The notes: generated from the sequence alone by a model not told the origin. Numbered from the stretch's first letter, positions 36,352 to 44,520 are shown. The stretch: DNA of 64,000 nt from Exiguobacterium acetylicum (GCF_019890935.1 NZ_CP082333.1:2692001-2756000); one strand, 5' to 3'. Translations and numbers: made by a program.

Positions 36352-36690
36352 TTAAGCTTTGTCGAATACCAAGTATTCTGGCGGAAGATGTCCTGCTACA
36401 TTCTTAACTGAGTACTCTGGCGGAAGATGCCCTGCTACATTCTTAACTGAATACTCTGGTGGAAGATGTCCTGCTACATCCTTAACCGAGTATTCTGGTG
36501 GAAGATGTCCTGCTACATTCTTAACTGAGTATTCTGGTGGAAGATGTCCTGCTGCTACATTCTTAACTGAGTACTCTGGTGGAAGATGTCCTGCGGTAAT
36601 TTGTGAGGCATTGTTTGATACTGACACACCAAGTCCTAATACTAATAAAGCACTTGTGCTAGCTACGACTAATTTATTTTTCAAGTTCAT
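36352..36690 (-). CDS. Secreted precursor of a PapR-like pheromone, six repeats
   Basis: This 112-residue protein has a signal peptide (MNLKNK, then a hydrophobic stretch to about residue 26, then SNNAS). After it come six copies of AGHLPPEY. Five are joined by SVKNV or SVKDV linkers (one with an extra Ala) and the last ends LVFDKA. The core LPPEY resembles the LPFEF/LPFEY end of PapR peptides, the activators of PlcR. Secretion, processing in the linkers and re-import would yield several pheromones per precursor, as in yeast alpha factor. GGAGG lies 8 nt before the ATG. The PlcR-type gene is convergent and adjacent. Confidence 0.88.
   Translation of the reverse strand: MNLKNKLVVASTSALLVLGLGVSVSNNASQITAGHLPPEYSVKNVAAGHLPPEYSVKNVAGHLPPEYSVKDVAGHLPPEYSVKNVAGHLPPEYSVKNVAGHLPPEYLVFDKA
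36374..36595 (-). repeat. Tandem 39-bp repeat array encoding the pheromone units
   Basis: Six units of 39 bp encode a 13-residue period, with one 3-bp insertion (an extra GCT-type Ala codon) between units one and two of the protein. Synonymous differences between units show the array is not a recent exact amplification. It is coding and is not a CRISPR array. Confidence 0.95.
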
Positions 36691-36734
36691 TTAAATAACC
36701 TCCTATTATTTTTCGTATGGCTTCGTAACAACAT

Positions 36735-36775
36735 CATATAACCTTAGACCCCCTCTGAATATTCGAATACGAATA
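36735..36775 (-). promoter_or_regulatory. Promoter with palindromic operator of the pheromone gene
   Basis: On the minus strand a TATATG -10 (36735-36740) lacks a consensus -35. The expected -35 position overlaps the end of a perfect palindrome TATTCGAATACGAATA (36760-36775, arms TATTCG and CGAATA). The layout suits an activator such as the neighbouring PlcR-type protein, whose relatives bind 16-18 bp palindromes. Confidence 0.5.
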
Positions 36776-36806
36776 ATTATGGTATTTTACACATTATTTT
36801 CACTTT

Positions 36807-36831
36807 ATATGACTTTTGACTCGGGTCATAT
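36807..36831. promoter_or_regulatory. Inverted repeat ATATGAC-N11-GTCATAT
   Basis: These are perfect 7-bp arms 11 nt apart, upstream of the pheromone promoter. The TATG and CATA ends recall PlcR boxes, but the spacing is longer. The rest of the gap 36691-36937 is AT-rich and holds no supported gene. Confidence 0.3.
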
Positions 36832-36937
36832 GTCCTTAATACTGTGTGTTTTTTACAAATCATCCATCAATGTGTCGAAATTGTGTATGAAAATAGATTT
36901 TTTTGAATATTCCATCATGATAAAATTCTATAACAGA

Positions 36938-36985
36938 CAAAAAGAGAGCCCGTCCAACTCCTACGAATCGAACGAGCTCTCTTTA
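36938..36985 (-). terminator. Intrinsic terminator
   Basis: On the minus strand AAAGAGAGCTCGT pairs with ACGGGCTCTCTTT and a T tract follows. It terminates the small membrane gene just upstream. Confidence 0.85.
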
Positions 36986-37156
36986 TTTTGAGGATTGTCG
37001 TAACGCGATGACGTAAAAGATACCGAGGACGACAATCACACCTAGTAGTATTGAACTAATCGTCGTTCGCGTCGACGTATCCGGCATCCATATCCCAAGT
37101 CCTAAATTGATTGCTGCGATAATTAGGACGAGCCAAACAATCGTACGTGGTCGCAT
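36983..37156 (-). CDS. Small two-helix membrane protein
   Basis: This 57-residue protein reads MRPRTIVWLVLIIAAINLG, GIWMPDTST, then a second helix near ISSILLGVIVVLGIFYVIAL and a QSSK tail. AAAGGAGA lies 5 nt before the ATG and a terminator covers its stop. I do not recognise a family. Confidence 0.75.
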   Translation of the reverse strand: MRPRTIVWLVLIIAAINLGLGIWMPDTSTRTTISSILLGVIVVLGIFYVIALRQSSK

Positions 37157-37235
37157 ATCGATCTCCTTTCTGGTCTACTCTGCCGTCTGATCACCGAATA
37201 TGCTATGGTGAAGATAACGAAGGAGGTTCTGTTTC

Positions 37236-37817
37236 ATGAATAGACTTGCTGTATTTTGTGGTTCCAAAGATGGTGCTAGCCCAGTCTTTCGCGAGGAAGC
37301 GGGTACGCTTGGTCAAGCGCTCGCCGCGCGCGGCATCGGACTCGTATACGGCGGTTCCCGTGTTGGAACGATGGGGGCTGTCGCGGACGCAACGCTTGCT
37401 GCTCAAGGTCAGGCAATCGGTGTCTTGCCTCATTTTCTACAAGAAAAGGAACTTGCCCACCCTGGACTGACTGAACTGCATCTCGTTCACTCGATGCATG
37501 AACGAAAAGCGAAGATGTCAGAACTCGCTGACGGCTTCATCATTCTTCCAGGTGGTCCCGGTACGATGGAGGAATTTTTTGAAGTCTTCACGTGGGCGCA
37601 ACTCGGTCTACACGAAAAGCCGTGTGGTGTACTCAATATCGACGGATACTATGATCCCTTGATCGCCCTATTTGACACGATGGAACGTCAAGGATTCCTG
37701 ATTCCGGAACATCGTGCGATGCTGATCGTCGAGTCAGATTCTGATCGTCTTCTTGAACGTTTCGCGACGTATGAAGCGCCACACGTCAAAACCTATATGG
37801 ATCGCTCACAAACTTGA
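37236..37817 (+). CDS. LOG family protein (nucleotide 5'-monophosphate phosphoribohydrolase type)
   Basis: This 193-residue protein of the LOG/YvdD family is related to cytokinin riboside 5'-monophosphate phosphoribohydrolases, which release a base from a nucleoside monophosphate. The motifs VYGGSRVGTMGAVADA, MHERKAKM and PGGPGTMEE with its catalytic Glu are intact. AAGGAGG stands before the ATG. It is monocistronic. Its bacterial substrate is probably AMP-like and is not certain. Confidence 0.94.
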   Translation: MNRLAVFCGSKDGASPVFREEAGTLGQALAARGIGLVYGGSRVGTMGAVADATLAAQGQAIGVLPHFLQEKELAHPGLTELHLVHSMHERKAKMSELADGFIILPGGPGTMEEFFEVFTWAQLGLHEKPCGVLNIDGYYDPLIALFDTMERQGFLIPEHRAMLIVESDSDRLLERFATYEAPHVKTYMDRSQT

Positions 37818-37821
37818 TGCA

Positions 37822-37848
37822 AACGGAGTCCTCGACTCCGTTTTTTGT
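37822..37848 (+). terminator. Intrinsic terminator of LOG gene
   Basis: ACGGAGTC-CTC-GACTCCGT is followed by a T tract. Confidence 0.92.
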
Positions 37849-37930
37849 ATGGATTCCAAGCTCTTCCGATTCTACTTCTCTCTCGTTACTCATTTTCTCT
37901 ACGCTCACGTAAGAATCCTACTTTACCGCA

Positions 37931-37959
37931 CAAAAAAACCAGATGCGCATGCATCTGGC
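37931..37959 (-). terminator. Intrinsic terminator of tagGH
   Basis: On the minus strand CCAGATGC and GCATCTGG pair and seven T follow, just after the tagH stop. Confidence 0.88.
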
Positions 37960-37965
37960 TTAACA

Positions 37966-38919
37966 TTAAAAGAACTTCAAGATCGCGTCGCTGAGGTTCG
38001 TCAAAGACGGTGTCTCGTCAATGACCATCAAACTGCCTGCTGCGAGGACGATGAGACCAAGACCCGACAAAATCCAACCTGGATGCTTGACCGTGTCCGC
38101 TGAATCCGCGTTCTCTTTACCCGACCGCGCATTTGCTGCTTGTTCTTTCAAGCGATCGCGACGGTATTGATGTTGTTCCTCTTTCGACCACTTCTTATAT
38201 TCAGCGAGGAACTTCTTATACTCCGGCAAGACATCCTTCGTCGTTCCGTCGAGGCGGACTTGACCGTACTCGAGCCAGACGACCCGCTCACAGAAGCTCT
38301 TGATTTGCGAGAGCGAGTGACTGACGAAGATGATTGTCTTGCCTTCTTCCTTGAATTCGTTCATCTTATCGATACAGCGGTTATAGAAGGTTTGGTCCCC
38401 GACCGATAACGCTTCATCGACGATCAGGATGTCAGCGTCGACATTGACCGCGATCGCGAAGCCGAGACGCGACTTCATCCCACTCGAGTACTTCTTGATC
38501 GGCTGATCAATAAAGTCACCGATATCAGCGAAATCGATGATGCCGGGCATCCGACGTTCGATTTCCGCATCGTCCATCCCGAGCATGAGACACTTCAAGC
38601 GAATGTTCTCACGACCTGTCAGGACGTTCTTTAATCCTTGTGAGACGGCGATGATCGCAACTTCACCATTGATCGCGACGTCTCCTTCATTTGCATAGAT
38701 GATGCCTGAGATCAAGTTCGATAACGTCGATTTACCCGATCCATTGATACCGACGAGTCCGACGACTTCTCCCGATCCAATCTCGAGCGAGACATCGCGT
38801 AGTGCAGTAAATGTTTTAACGCTCTTGCTTTGATTCTTGAACAAGAGCTTGAATTTTTCTTTCGTAGTCGTGACCATGTCGAAGCGTTTCGTGACATGGT
38901 CGAGTTTAATCATAGACAT
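37966..38919 (-). CDS. tagH: Teichoic acid ABC exporter ATP-binding protein TagH
   Basis: This 317-residue ATPase subunit drives export of wall teichoic acid or a similar polymer with TagG. Walker A is GINGSGKST (near residue 58), the signature is KYSSGMKSRLGFA, and Walker B is DILIVDEALSVGD. A C-terminal extension carries a basic helical region and a single membrane helix (about 285-303), shorter than in B. subtilis TagH. It lies 15 nt downstream of tagG. Confidence 0.94.
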   Translation of the reverse strand: MSMIKLDHVTKRFDMVTTTKEKFKLLFKNQSKSVKTFTALRDVSLEIGSGEVVGLVGINGSGKSTLSNLISGIIYANEGDVAINGEVAIIAVSQGLKNVLTGRENIRLKCLMLGMDDAEIERRMPGIIDFADIGDFIDQPIKKYSSGMKSRLGFAIAVNVDADILIVDEALSVGDQTFYNRCIDKMNEFKEEGKTIIFVSHSLSQIKSFCERVVWLEYGQVRLDGTTKDVLPEYKKFLAEYKKWSKEEQHQYRRDRLKEQAANARSGKENADSADTVKHPGWILSGLGLIVLAAGSLMVIDETPSLTNLSDAILKFF

Positions 38920-38934
38920 GGCGATTTCCTTCCC

Positions 38935-39768
38935 TTAGACGAGCTCAGTGAATGATTTACGGAACTTGATGTGCAAGAATGTTCCCGCTGTGAACAACAG
39001 GAGTGTCACACTCCAGAAATACAGACCGGTCGGCCACTCCTGCCAGACCCAATGCCCTCCGAGCAAGCTTGCTCTATATCCCTCGACGAGATAAAAGACC
39101 GGGTTCAAACGAAGGACGCCGTGTAAGAAGTCCGGGAACCGTTCAATGTTCCAGAGGATCGGTGTCATATAAAAGAGCATCCGCATCATCGATTGCAAGA
39201 AGAGCTGGATGTCCTTGACGAGTGTGATGAGTGTTGAAAAACAAAGTGAGAACGCATAGACGAAAATGTACGTCGCGATCATATAATACGGCAACTGGAG
39301 TAACTTCCATGTGATTGGGATACCGTTTGCGATAATGACGATGAAGACGATCAAGAGCATCGCAAAATGTTGATACATCCGCGATAGGATGACATACGAT
39401 GGAATCGCACTCATCGGGAAACGCATCTTCGTCACCATTGCGAGACGACTGTTGATTGAGTTCGAGCCGCGAAGTAATGCGTCATTGATGAAGAACCAGA
39501 CGACAATCCCGCAAAGGAGCCAAACGATGAATGGAATGTCGCCATCCACGTTCTTATTTCCTTTAAGACCGACCCCAAAGACGAACCAATAGATGAAGAT
39601 TTGGAGACCCGGATTGAGGAGCTCCCATAAAAGGCCAAGGCGTTGCTCTGCATGCGCTGATTTGATTTCATATCGCGCCAACCGGCGAATCAAGGGGAAA
39701 TTTTCCACCTGTTCCCGGATGATACTTCTCATTTCTTTCAGCATAAGTGTAAGTTCCTTCCGATTCAT
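38935..39768 (-). CDS. tagG: Teichoic acid ABC exporter permease TagG
   Basis: This 277-residue ABC-2 type permease has six membrane helices and an N-terminal amphipathic stretch (QRLGLLWELLNPGLQIFIYW). It moves undecaprenyl-linked teichoic acid outwards together with TagH. The conserved YMTPILWNIE and LNPVFYLVEGYR segments are present. It is the first gene of the tagGH operon. Confidence 0.95.
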   Translation of the reverse strand: MNRKELTLMLKEMRSIIREQVENFPLIRRLARYEIKSAHAEQRLGLLWELLNPGLQIFIYWFVFGVGLKGNKNVDGDIPFIVWLLCGIVVWFFINDALLRGSNSINSRLAMVTKMRFPMSAIPSYVILSRMYQHFAMLLIVFIVIIANGIPITWKLLQLPYYMIATYIFVYAFSLCFSTLITLVKDIQLFLQSMMRMLFYMTPILWNIERFPDFLHGVLRLNPVFYLVEGYRASLLGGHWVWQEWPTGLYFWSVTLLLFTAGTFLHIKFRKSFTELV

Positions 39769-39951
39769 GATACATGTATTTTATTTTCATATTCGTTGAT
39801 TCCACTCAAAAAAAGACAGATGCCGTCCGCGATTGCTCAAACGAACGCTCTCTCCGTGTGAACGGGACCTTGCCCGGTCGATTCCGACTCGCCTCCTTTG
39901 TCCACTCATTCGTGCATGGCAGAAGCAATACTTCCTATATACACTTAATCA

Positions 39952-39980
39952 ATTCTAGCTATCGTGAAAAAGCGTGTCAA
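39952..39980 (-). promoter_or_regulatory. Sigma-A promoter of tagGH
   Basis: On the minus strand a perfect TTGACA (39975-39980), a 17-nt spacer and TAGAAT (39952-39957). The predicted leader of about 175 nt (39769-39945) contains no gene that I can support and no riboswitch that I recognise. Confidence 0.85.
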
Positions 39981-40022
39981 TGTATTGGACGAACCGACAC
40001 CAAACTGTAGTTTTTCAGGCAC

Positions 40023-40050
40023 GACAAAAACCGGCGGGTCCACCACCGGT
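40023..40050 (-). terminator. Intrinsic terminator
   Basis: On the minus strand ACCGG and CCGGT arms are followed by TTTTTG, after the 40-residue membrane peptide gene. Confidence 0.7.
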
Positions 40051-40069
40051 CATCTCCTAGTTTGTTTCC

Positions 40070-40192
40070 TTACGCATGATTAAAATGTGGAAACTCAATC
40101 GTCGTCGGCGGTGATGCGAGCCCCCATACGAGGAGGAGCGTGATCACACAAATAATGCCGACGAGGACACCGCCTCGAATCGTATCATTCAT
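40070..40192 (-). CDS. Small single-helix membrane peptide
   Basis: This 40-residue peptide reads MNDTIRGGVLVGIICVITLL, then LVWGLASPPT and a short tail TIEFPHFNHA. One membrane helix is predicted. AAAGAGG lies upstream at an acceptable distance and a terminator follows the stop. No family recognised. Confidence 0.6.
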   Translation of the reverse strand: MNDTIRGGVLVGIICVITLLLVWGLASPPTTIEFPHFNHA

Positions 40193-40337
40193 CCATCGTT
40201 GCCTCTTTTCATCCGAACTGTCTATATACTGATATCATACAATATTTAGCAATTCATAACCACTAAAAAATCGACATTTAATGGGAATGTTTAACGATTG
40301 GTAATATTCTTTCGTTTCATTTTTAATTAAGACAAGA

Positions 40338-40526
40338 TATAATGAAAGCGTTATCATTTTATTGTGAAGGCGAACGTTCGGATTCTAAGGCTTGCGAGCA
40401 AACGACTTCCGTGGGTTGTCTTGTCGTCGGACCTAAGAATTTACGTTATTTACAAAAGGTTCATCCCACGAAGCTTTCCGAACCCTTTATAGTAGAAGAA
40501 GAGGTCAACGATCGCATCGCGACCTT
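40338..40526 (+). promoter_or_regulatory. Promoter and structured leader of the 5'-nucleotidase gene
   Basis: TATAAT (40338-40343) starts a leader of about 215 nt. It can fold into nested stems: GTTCGGA (40376-40382) with TCCGAAC (40477-40483), CGTGGG (40410-40415) with CCCACG (40465-40470), and GGACC (40429-40433) with GGTTC (40458-40462). A second hairpin built on AGGTC and GACCT (40502-40526) follows. No terminator is seen. A long in-frame extension of the gene through this region is unlikely because the real start has its own GGAGG. Confidence 0.5.
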
Positions 40527-40563
40527 GCATTCATACCCCACTCTTGAAGGAGGATTTTTACGT

Positions 40564-42660
40564 ATGTACAAATCAAAACCGCTTTACGCGGCAGCTGTTG
40601 CTGTCGCCCTGACGACATCGGCAATCGTGCCCGTTGCTCAAACGACAGTTTCGGCTGCAACACATGTCAAAGTCAAAACGGTCAAACTCAAGTCACTCGT
40701 CTTCACGAAAGGTGCTCCGGTCAAACTCCCTGCTACATATAAAGGTGAGAAGATCACGTGGAAATCTTACGATCGCCATGCGTTCAACCGTTATCAAACG
40801 GTCAAAGGCACATACGGCAAGAAAAAGAATCCAATCGAAATCAAGATCTACATTCAGAACTACGCAGTGAAGTTCGTCGAGAAGGTCGCGGATCAGACGA
40901 TCTATGTCGATCAAAAACCAGAATTGCCGAAAACACTAGCTGTTCTCTATGCGACAGGTCGCATCTATGACAAGCCAGTCCGCTGGTCGAAGGTGGATAC
41001 GAGCGAAGCGGGTGTGAAATATGCGGTCGCAAGTTATACGCGTCTTGGTAAGACGATTACATTAAAAGCAAAAATCACGGTGCTCGACGTCAACACGGAT
41101 GACTTCTCGATTGGTTTGATGCATACGAACGATACGCATGCAAACCTCGATAAAGCACCGAAGCGGGCAACTGTCATTAAAGAACTTCGCTCTGCTTACC
41201 GCGCAGAAGGTAAACCATCGCTTCTTTTAGATGCTGGTGACGTCTTCTCTGGATCACTCTATTTCAACAAGTTCCTTGGACAAGCGGATCTTGAACTGAT
41301 GAACTACATGAAGTACGACATGATGACATTCGGTAACCACGAGTTCGATCTCGGCGATACAGACAACAACATCGCTTTGAAAAACTTTGTCACGAAAGCA
41401 AAATTCCCGTTCATCACGGCGAACGTCGATTTCAGTAAAAATGAACTCTTCAACGGTCTACAAAAGAAAACGATCACAGCCGGACCAGAGCGTGGCAAAA
41501 TCTATCAAGGGATCATCAAGGAATACAAAGGACAAAAAATCGGCTTCTTCGGTTTGACGACAGAAGAAACGGCTGATATCGCAAGCCCAGGTACGGTGGC
41601 GTTCGCGAACTACATCACGAGTGCGAAAGCGGCCGTGAAGAAACTCGAAGATCGTGGCGTCAATAAAATCTTCGCCTTGACACATATCGGATTCGATGAC
41701 AACGAAGCAATCGATAACGATCAACTGCTCGCACGTAACGTCGACGGGATCGACGTCATCGTCGGTGGTCACTCGCATACGAAACTTGAAAAACCAGTCG
41801 TCGTCGACGAAACGGTCGTACCAGGCAAATCAGAACCAACGATCATCGCGCAAGCATACCAATACGGTGATTTCCTCGGAAATCTTGATTTGACGTTCGA
41901 CTACAAAGGGAAGTTGACGGAGTACAACGGATCACTGATCGACGTCTCAAAAGCAGCTGAAGACGTCCGTGCAGCTGAAATCCTCAAACCATATGCCGAT
42001 CAAATCGCTGAATTGAAAAACGAAGAAGTCGGTGCGAATATCGTCAACGCTCTTCCAAACCCACGTGGTGAAGTCAGTGTCCGTAACAGCGAAACAGCTC
42101 TCGGAAACTTGATCACGGACGGGATGCTCAAAAAAGCAAAAGAATACAATAAAGATACAGTCATCGCGATGCAAAACGGTGGTGGTATCCGTGCTGCTAT
42201 CGATGCCGGACCACTGACAGTCGGTGAAGTCTTAACGACGCTTCCATTCGGTAACACACTTGCGACAGCGAAAATGACAGGAGAAGAAATCAAGGCTCTC
42301 CTCGAAATCAGTGTCGGGATTGCACCAAAAGAAAATGGTGGTTTCCTCCACGTCTCTGGTATGAAATTCGAATACGATAGCACAAAAGCGGCCGGTGAAC
42401 GCGTCACGAAGATGGAAGTCAATAACAACGGCACATTCGAAGTCATCGATCCAGCGAAGACATATGTCATCGCAACGAATGCCTTCACAGCTAAAGGTGG
42501 CGATGGTCTCACACCATTCGAGACAGCTTACAAAGCTGGTCGCGTCACGGACCTCGGTCTCTCGGACTGGGAAAACCTACGTGATTTCACGAAATCACTT
42601 GGTCAAGTCGACTACAAGATTGAAGGTCGCATCGTCGATACATCAAAACTTCCAAACTAA
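40564..42660 (+). CDS. Secreted 5'-nucleotidase/metallophosphoesterase
   Basis: This 698-residue extracellular enzyme of the UshA type removes phosphate from nucleotides. A signal peptide ends near VSAAT. Two Ig-like repeats fill about residues 35-175. The metallophosphoesterase domain has MHTNDTHANLD, LLDAGDVFSGSLYF, TFGNHEFDLGD, LTHIGFDD and GGHSHTKL, with all metal ligands present. The C-terminal nucleotide-binding domain has AMQNGGGIRAAIDAGPLT and ends the protein. No LPxTG anchor is seen. The start is the ATG 9 nt after GGAGG. Confidence 0.94.
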   Translation: MYKSKPLYAAAVAVALTTSAIVPVAQTTVSAATHVKVKTVKLKSLVFTKGAPVKLPATYKGEKITWKSYDRHAFNRYQTVKGTYGKKKNPIEIKIYIQNYAVKFVEKVADQTIYVDQKPELPKTLAVLYATGRIYDKPVRWSKVDTSEAGVKYAVASYTRLGKTITLKAKITVLDVNTDDFSIGLMHTNDTHANLDKAPKRATVIKELRSAYRAEGKPSLLLDAGDVFSGSLYFNKFLGQADLELMNYMKYDMMTFGNHEFDLGDTDNNIALKNFVTKAKFPFITANVDFSKNELFNGLQKKTITAGPERGKIYQGIIKEYKGQKIGFFGLTTEETADIASPGTVAFANYITSAKAAVKKLEDRGVNKIFALTHIGFDDNEAIDNDQLLARNVDGIDVIVGGHSHTKLEKPVVVDETVVPGKSEPTIIAQAYQYGDFLGNLDLTFDYKGKLTEYNGSLIDVSKAAEDVRAAEILKPYADQIAELKNEEVGANIVNALPNPRGEVSVRNSETALGNLITDGMLKKAKEYNKDTVIAMQNGGGIRAAIDAGPLTVGEVLTTLPFGNTLATAKMTGEEIKALLEISVGIAPKENGGFLHVSGMKFEYDSTKAAGERVTKMEVNNNGTFEVIDPAKTYVIATNAFTAKGGDGLTPFETAYKAGRVTDLGLSDWENLRDFTKSLGQVDYKIEGRIVDTSKLPN

Positions 42661-42667
42661 TACGAAC

Positions 42668-42720
42668 AAAAAACAACCGCAGGTCTTCTCGATTCACTCG
42701 AGAACGCCTGCGGTTGTTGT
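42668..42720. terminator. Bidirectional terminator
   Basis: AACAACCGCAGG and CCTGCGGTTGTT pair around an inner CTCGA hairpin. It separates convergent genes. Confidence 0.9.
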
Positions 42721-42721
42721 G

Positions 42722-44170
42722 TTATAGTGTCTGCGCTGAGTTTTGCTTCAACAGCTCAATGATTTCATCGAGTTCATACTCTTGTGCCAACATAAGTGGC
42801 GTAAAGCCATCCGCGTTTTTGATCGACGGATCCGCACCATGCTCGAGTAAGAGCTTGACGGTCTCGTTCCCTTCCCCTTCAACAGCGTGATGAAGAGGCG
42901 TGAACTTGTCGGCATCTTGTTGATTGACCTTTTCGCCTCGCTTCAAGTACAGATCAACGAGCTCATCGTTGTTACTGAAGACTGCCGTAATGAACGGTCG
43001 TTCGCCAAACTCATTGACAGCATCGACATCACTGCCCGCTGCGAGCAACTCCTTAAAGACCGATTCGAGTCCTGTGCTCGATTTCCGGTACCCGAGATAA
43101 TGCAATGCCGTATCGCCATCGGCATCGACTGCCTTCATATCACTTTCCGGAATTAATCGATGAATGTCTTCGAGTTTCCCTTTTTGAATCGCTGCCATCA
43201 ACTCCGTCTCGTTGAGATCCTGACCGCTCGTCTTCGCCGTGACATTCTCTTCACTCGCTTCTTTCGCTTCTTTTTTAGCCTCAATCGCCCCTCCGTCTAA
43301 CAGCATACCTGCCGTCGTGCTAACGAGGAATATTGCGAGTAGAATACTACCTGCGACGACGAAGCCTTGACTATATCGAAAGAGTGGTCGTGGACGTTCG
43401 ATTGGCTCACCCGTTAAGTGCAACCGTTCGAGTAAAGAAAGTTCGGTTTGTAACGCTTCATACAATAAGATAGAAAACGTCCGTCGCTGCCGTTTCTCCT
43501 CGACATAGATAACTGTATCTGTCGTTGCTAGAAGTGTTGGTCCGAGCACATCCTCAAACATGGCTTGTCGCGCGTATACGGGCGAAACAAGTGGTAGGAC
43601 CATCTGATGACGGGTCCGAGCACATGCCCGCATGTAAGCCGGACGTAAAAACGGAATCCAGCTGCCAATCCATAGTAAGATTTGCTTTTCCTGATGGTTC
43701 CGTTTGATTCGTGCCAGTTCAAGTAACAATCGGAAACGACGAATCTCTGTCAATTCTAGATACGACGTCGGTAGGACAATCAAATATTTTTGGAATAGAC
43801 CAATGACGTGCGGTCGTTTCACGTCATCTTGGAAATAGATTTCTGGCATCCGCCATAGTTGCAACTGTTCTGTATGTATACGGATTTGCTCGAACAACTC
43901 TGGAAACTGCTCGGCACTCAAGCGAACTCCTTCACTTCGAATCCGGGAGACCCGTTGCCATTGTCGTAGCCAGAGTATTAACAATAGGATCACAAGACCC
44001 ACCATCACATAAATACCGGGCTGCCCTGTTTCAAAGACTAATCCAATGATCGCACCGACCGTCACGATGGCGATGCCTAACAACAAACTAAAGTAGGTGG
44101 TCTCCTTGCGGGTCACCGCTCTTCTGATCCGGTGCGCGGGATCAATCCGTTCGTTCGTCTCCTGCTCCAT
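42722..44170 (-). CDS. Membrane protein fusing a degenerate M48-like domain to ankyrin repeats
   Basis: This 482-residue protein has two N-terminal helices (about 25-70), then a region like M48/HtpX metallopeptidases (PEIYFQDDVKRPHVIGLFQKYLIVLPTS, broken here into known segments). Where HExxH should stand it reads LLLELARIKRNH, so the zinc site is lost. A third membrane helix lies near 270-290. Four ankyrin repeats end the protein (DGDTALHYLGYRKSS, DADKFTPLHHAVEGEG, NADGFTPLMLAQEYE). It is probably a protein-binding pseudo-enzyme; its partner is unknown. Confidence 0.75.
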   Translation of the reverse strand: MEQETNERIDPAHRIRRAVTRKETTYFSLLLGIAIVTVGAIIGLVFETGQPGIYVMVGLVILLLILWLRQWQRVSRIRSEGVRLSAEQFPELFEQIRIHTEQLQLWRMPEIYFQDDVKRPHVIGLFQKYLIVLPTSYLELTEIRRFRLLLELARIKRNHQEKQILLWIGSWIPFLRPAYMRACARTRHQMVLPLVSPVYARQAMFEDVLGPTLLATTDTVIYVEEKRQRRTFSILLYEALQTELSLLERLHLTGEPIERPRPLFRYSQGFVVAGSILLAIFLVSTTAGMLLDGGAIEAKKEAKEASEENVTAKTSGQDLNETELMAAIQKGKLEDIHRLIPESDMKAVDADGDTALHYLGYRKSSTGLESVFKELLAAGSDVDAVNEFGERPFITAVFSNNDELVDLYLKRGEKVNQQDADKFTPLHHAVEGEGNETVKLLLEHGADPSIKNADGFTPLMLAQEYELDEIIELLKQNSAQTL

Positions 44171-44491
44171 GCGTCATCTCCCTCATCTATCACGTAATTC
44201 ACCGTTTTCTCTTCCTTCTTATCTTAACGGTTATTCCCTCGAAGTTCCAAGGGAATCCTTTCCTAACATACCAAAAGAATATTCAGATAACTTATATTTT
44301 CACCTATCCTTTGATAACGTAACTTTTTTTCCTGATTATTCATTATATATGGAATAAAATTTCATACATTCTATTTTAGAGCGGTTTTTATTGATTTTTC
44401 AGCATTCATACGCAATTCTCATAATAAAGCAACCTGTCGTTCGGACCACTATCTTTTTATTTATAGGTAGGACAAAAGTCACTTTTTTTGA

Positions 44492-44520
44492 TTGCAGAAA
44501 TATTTGGGATACCATATAAT
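44492..44520 (+). promoter_or_regulatory. Sigma-A promoter of small gene
   Basis: TTGCAG (44492-44497), a 17-nt spacer and TATAAT (44515-44520). The rest of the gap from 44171 holds AT-rich sequence with no supported gene. Confidence 0.75.

Noticed and set aside
36374-36595. CRISPR array
   Set aside because: Units are directly adjacent, coding and without unique spacers; no cas genes are present.
36359-36694. Open frame on the plus strand across the pheromone repeats
   Set aside because: It is the mirror of the 39-bp repeat, keeps open only because the period is a multiple of three, and lacks a ribosome binding site and signal peptide.
36779-36991. 70-residue plus-strand frame in the pheromone upstream region
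   Set aside because: No ribosome binding site, and it overlaps a terminator; composition is just AT-rich noise.
40342-40563. In-frame N-terminal extension of the 5'-nucleotidase
   Set aside because: The downstream ATG has GGAGG and starts a signal peptide. The extension begins inside the -10 region and overlaps a structured leader.
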